DNA of 64,000 nucleotides from Apus apus (taxonomy: Eukaryota > Chordata > Aves > Apodiformes > Apodidae): positions 131,102,568-131,166,567 of the forward strand of contig NC_067283.1 of assembly GCF_020740795.1 (NCBI RefSeq), in the 5' to 3' direction. The notes under the pieces were generated by a model. The model was given only the letters and a program-made list of their open reading frames with translations, did no database searches and was not told the origin of the DNA. Position 1 is the stretch's first letter. Each line of letters opens with the position of its first letter. Shown piece by piece: positions 62,201 through 64,000 of this stretch. A program made the position numbers and the translations under genes.

Positions 62201-64000
62201 AAAACCCCACAACCTGTACAATGTTCAAGAGGAAATCTCACATTAGAGTCGGTTTTGCAGAAATCAAAATAGGTGCTTTCATATTCATTATTTATTGACA
62301 GCACCATTTCAGGACAAACGTGGACTTTGCAGGCGAGTCTTCTACCTGGTGCGTCAGCTCGTTTGTCTCCTGGTGAGATCTAGGAGGCTGACAGCTGCCT
62401 TGCTAGAGCAGTCCTCAGATGGTGACTTCTCAGTTGCTCTGGCTGGTAGCCCAGAGTGCTAATTTAAGATAATCCCAGAGGACAGAGTGAATATGTCTGT
62501 GAGAGGCAGGGGAAGCACCTCAAGAAGGGCATCTCTTGAATCACCCTCAAGTGAACTGTCAGAGTTGGTGTGGAGGCTCTCTGAAGGTTGCCACTTGTGT
62601 GAATATACTTTTTTTCAACCAAAATTTTAGAGTTACACCAAAGCAAGGCATGCCAAGTCCCCAGTTTCAGTATATTTTTCTAAGCCAGTATCCCCTGATC
62701 TGTGGCCATAACATCCTGACATCTCCTGAGGCTTTCAGCTAGCCCAGACTGCCCCCAGCAGTGCTGCTTCATTGCAGCAGTGGGTGGGTCTCACCCCTCC
62801 ATACACATGGACTGGCCAGATATGGCACCACCTGACAGGGTGACACAGCTCTTGTGTGCCAACCCTTGAGAAGAATGGCTATGTGCAGGAATCCCTCAGG
62901 GGAGCAATATGCACAGAGATTCTGTGAACTGCAGCATCACTGATTTGAGCTTCCGAATCCCAAACGGATTTGTAAGGCAAAAGCCTTATAGCACAGCCTT
63001 CGAGGACTCTGCCCACACTCCTCTTTGCTTCCTGACTGTCTGGATCTGCTGCAGACACCTCCCTGGCTCCTGTTTCAGAACCCAGGCTCTACCTGGGGTG
63101 GGATTCCCTATCCCACCTCCCTGGGTCCTTCAGCTGCTGCAGGGCCGGACTCCGTACTACAGATGCCAAATTATCTTATTTCTATAAAGATAAAATGCCT
63201 ACTTTTAAACCTAATCTCTCTCTCTGTTAACCTAGTCCCCTTGGAACCACTTGGTTATATGTGCTCAACTTTTCCAGCATAATAGCTGGAATAACAGCTC
63301 AAAATAATTATTTTTGGTTATAAAAACACTTGACCCAGATCAGAATCAATGCAAGGTTAGTGCATTTGCTCAGAATCTTTAAAGCTTCAGCCTTTGTCTG
63401 TGCTTTTTCTTATGCAACCTCTTTTGCCAGGGACCTAGTGGATATTATCAACATACTCCTTGGCACACTGAAAATTCTTATTTTGGCAATTTTGCTAATT
63501 TTTCTGTACAAGGACAGAGGACTGTGCTTATAGAGCACCAGACCCTAAATACTCTGCACTGGCATGTGCATGCTGCCAGCCTGGAGGCAAGCTGGGCACC
63601 TTCTGGTTGGGTGGGGACAGTGCCATGGGCTCAGTTTTCCAAGTCCCATCCCACTAAGGTGAACCCCAGTTCAGGCTTCACCCCAGTGGTTTTTTTCCTC
63701 CCAGTTACCATAAGCTCTTCCATGTGGAAGATGCAGGCTTCCTGCAGGCTCACAATTGGCCATCATCTTTGGGCATGTAGACTCTAAATATATACGTACC
63801 CTTGTTCATTATTTACTTGGTATCTCACTCACTGAAATAATCTTTCAACTCAAAAAGAGAGCATGTGTTTGCATTTCCTTCATCAGATACTGTCTATTGA
63901 AGTCTATTGAAATATTGAAGCTATTGTCTATTAAAGTCATAAGATACCCAAAACGTGACCTGGAGATTTACTAGTGTTTCTGGAGAAGACTGGCTGGGGG
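53124..64000 (+). CDS. NECAB1: NECAB1, N-terminal EF-hand calcium-binding protein 1 (5' part, runs off the right edge)
   Basis: Two coding exons can be joined: 53124-53165 (14 residues ending GLRIFRD) and 57557-57581 (ILRRADKN plus one base). The join gives FRDILRRADKN, the start of the first EF-hand of the NECAB family. ILRRADKN fits NECAB1, whereas I recall NECAB2 with IFRRADKN and NECAB3 with VFRRADKN. The TMEM64 neighbour also fits NECAB1. Known biology: NECAB proteins are neuronal, cytosolic, with an N-terminal EF-hand pair, a NECAB homogeneous region with coiled coil, and a C-terminal ABM (antibiotic biosynthesis monooxygenase-like) domain. Exon 3, expected to start DDGKLSFEEF, was not found before the right edge, so most of the gene lies outside. 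Confidence 0.85.
54139..54465 (+). mobile_element. CR1 LINE 3' fragment in NECAB1 intron 1
   Basis: 'gcctacaggaaagctggaga', 'agtgataggacaagggctaa', 'gcccatagaggttgtggatg', 'ctggaagtgttcagggccag', 'ggttggaactagatgatctt' and the tail 'attctattattctgtgattt' follow the canonical CR1 3' order. Element sense equals gene sense. It is little diverged over its length. Confidence 0.94.
57280..57333 (-). mobile_element. Short CR1 3'-end relic in NECAB1 intron 1
   Basis: 'tcatagaatcataggggctg' followed by 'gaagggacctcgaaagatca' and 'tctagtccaac' is the reverse complement of the CR1 3' terminus. It lies 223 nt upstream of the exon 2 acceptor, antisense to the gene. Confidence 0.88.
57557..57581 (+). CDS. 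NECAB1: NECAB1 coding exon 2, 25-nt microexon
   Basis: The exon is flanked by a pyrimidine tract and GTGTAG on the left and GTAAGA on the right. It encodes ILRRADKN and the first base of the next codon (phase 1 at the 3' end), expected to be completed to Asp (GAT/GAC). It carries the end of the entering helix and the first three positions (D-K-N) of the first EF-hand calcium loop, so the intron splits the loop. Confidence 0.85.
57582..64000 (+). other. NECAB1: NECAB1 intron 2 (partial), nothing else recognised
   Basis: At least 6.4 kb with no recognisable exon, RNA gene or transposable element. A 17-bp tandem duplication lies at 59966-59999. I looked for a frame encoding the EF-hand continuation (DGKLSFEEF) and did not find it. 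Confidence 0.6.
59966..59999. repeat. 17-bp tandem duplication
   Basis: GTATTATAGGAGATAGA occurs twice in perfect tandem (59966-59982, 59983-59999) inside NECAB1 intron 2. Confidence 0.93.

Noticed and set aside
62280-62460. Stretch looking like a possible exon (GTGCGTCAGCTCG...CTGGTGAGAT)
   Set aside because: No frame matches the expected NECAB1 continuation, and no convincing acceptor pairs with the GTGAGA donor-like site.

Overview
The window looks like nuclear DNA from a bird. At least a dozen CR1 (chicken repeat 1) LINE fragments are present, most anchored at the 3' end with the CR1-type ATTCTATG/ATTCTGTG tail. There is also an avian ERV-type solo LTR, and a syntenic pair of vertebrate genes with GT-AG introns. 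I cannot name the species.

Two protein-coding genes are supported, facing away from each other. TMEM64 lies on the minus strand with all three coding exons intact (exon 1 23026-23766, exon 2 17450-17605, exon 3 14210-14404; 363 aa predicted). It starts in a large CpG island at about 22.98-24.5 kb. The first two coding exons of an NECAB gene, by sequence and synteny NECAB1, lie on the plus strand (exon 1 53124-53165; a 25-nt microexon 2 at 57557-57581). Its remaining exons are beyond the right edge. The TMEM64-NECAB1 order agrees with human 8q21.3 as I recall it.

Layout: 1-14.2 kb is the TMEM64 3' UTR and downstream DNA, with four CR1 fragments including a 1.2-kb minus-strand copy that retains the reverse-transcriptase palm region. 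14.2-23.8 kb is TMEM64. 23.8-53.1 kb is the intergenic interval, with a solo LTR (about 29.99-30.99 kb), several CR1 copies (young, ancient, inverted and nested), a palindromic AT-rich patch near 37.1 kb and a polypurine/(GGAAA)n tract near 45.3-45.7 kb. 53.1-64 kb is the 5' part of NECAB1.

TMEM64 is a VTT/DedA-family membrane protein and NECAB1 an EF-hand calcium-binding protein of neurons. They are neighbours, and I see nothing that makes them one functional system. I found no CRISPR array, operon, tRNA or novel enzymatic system. The most interesting items are structural: a 47-bp CR1 inserted inside another CR1 with a 5-bp duplication, a twin-priming-like inverted CR1, an old CR1 with recognisable RT motifs, the NECAB1 microexon with a short N-terminus, and the open in-frame extension upstream of the TMEM64 start.
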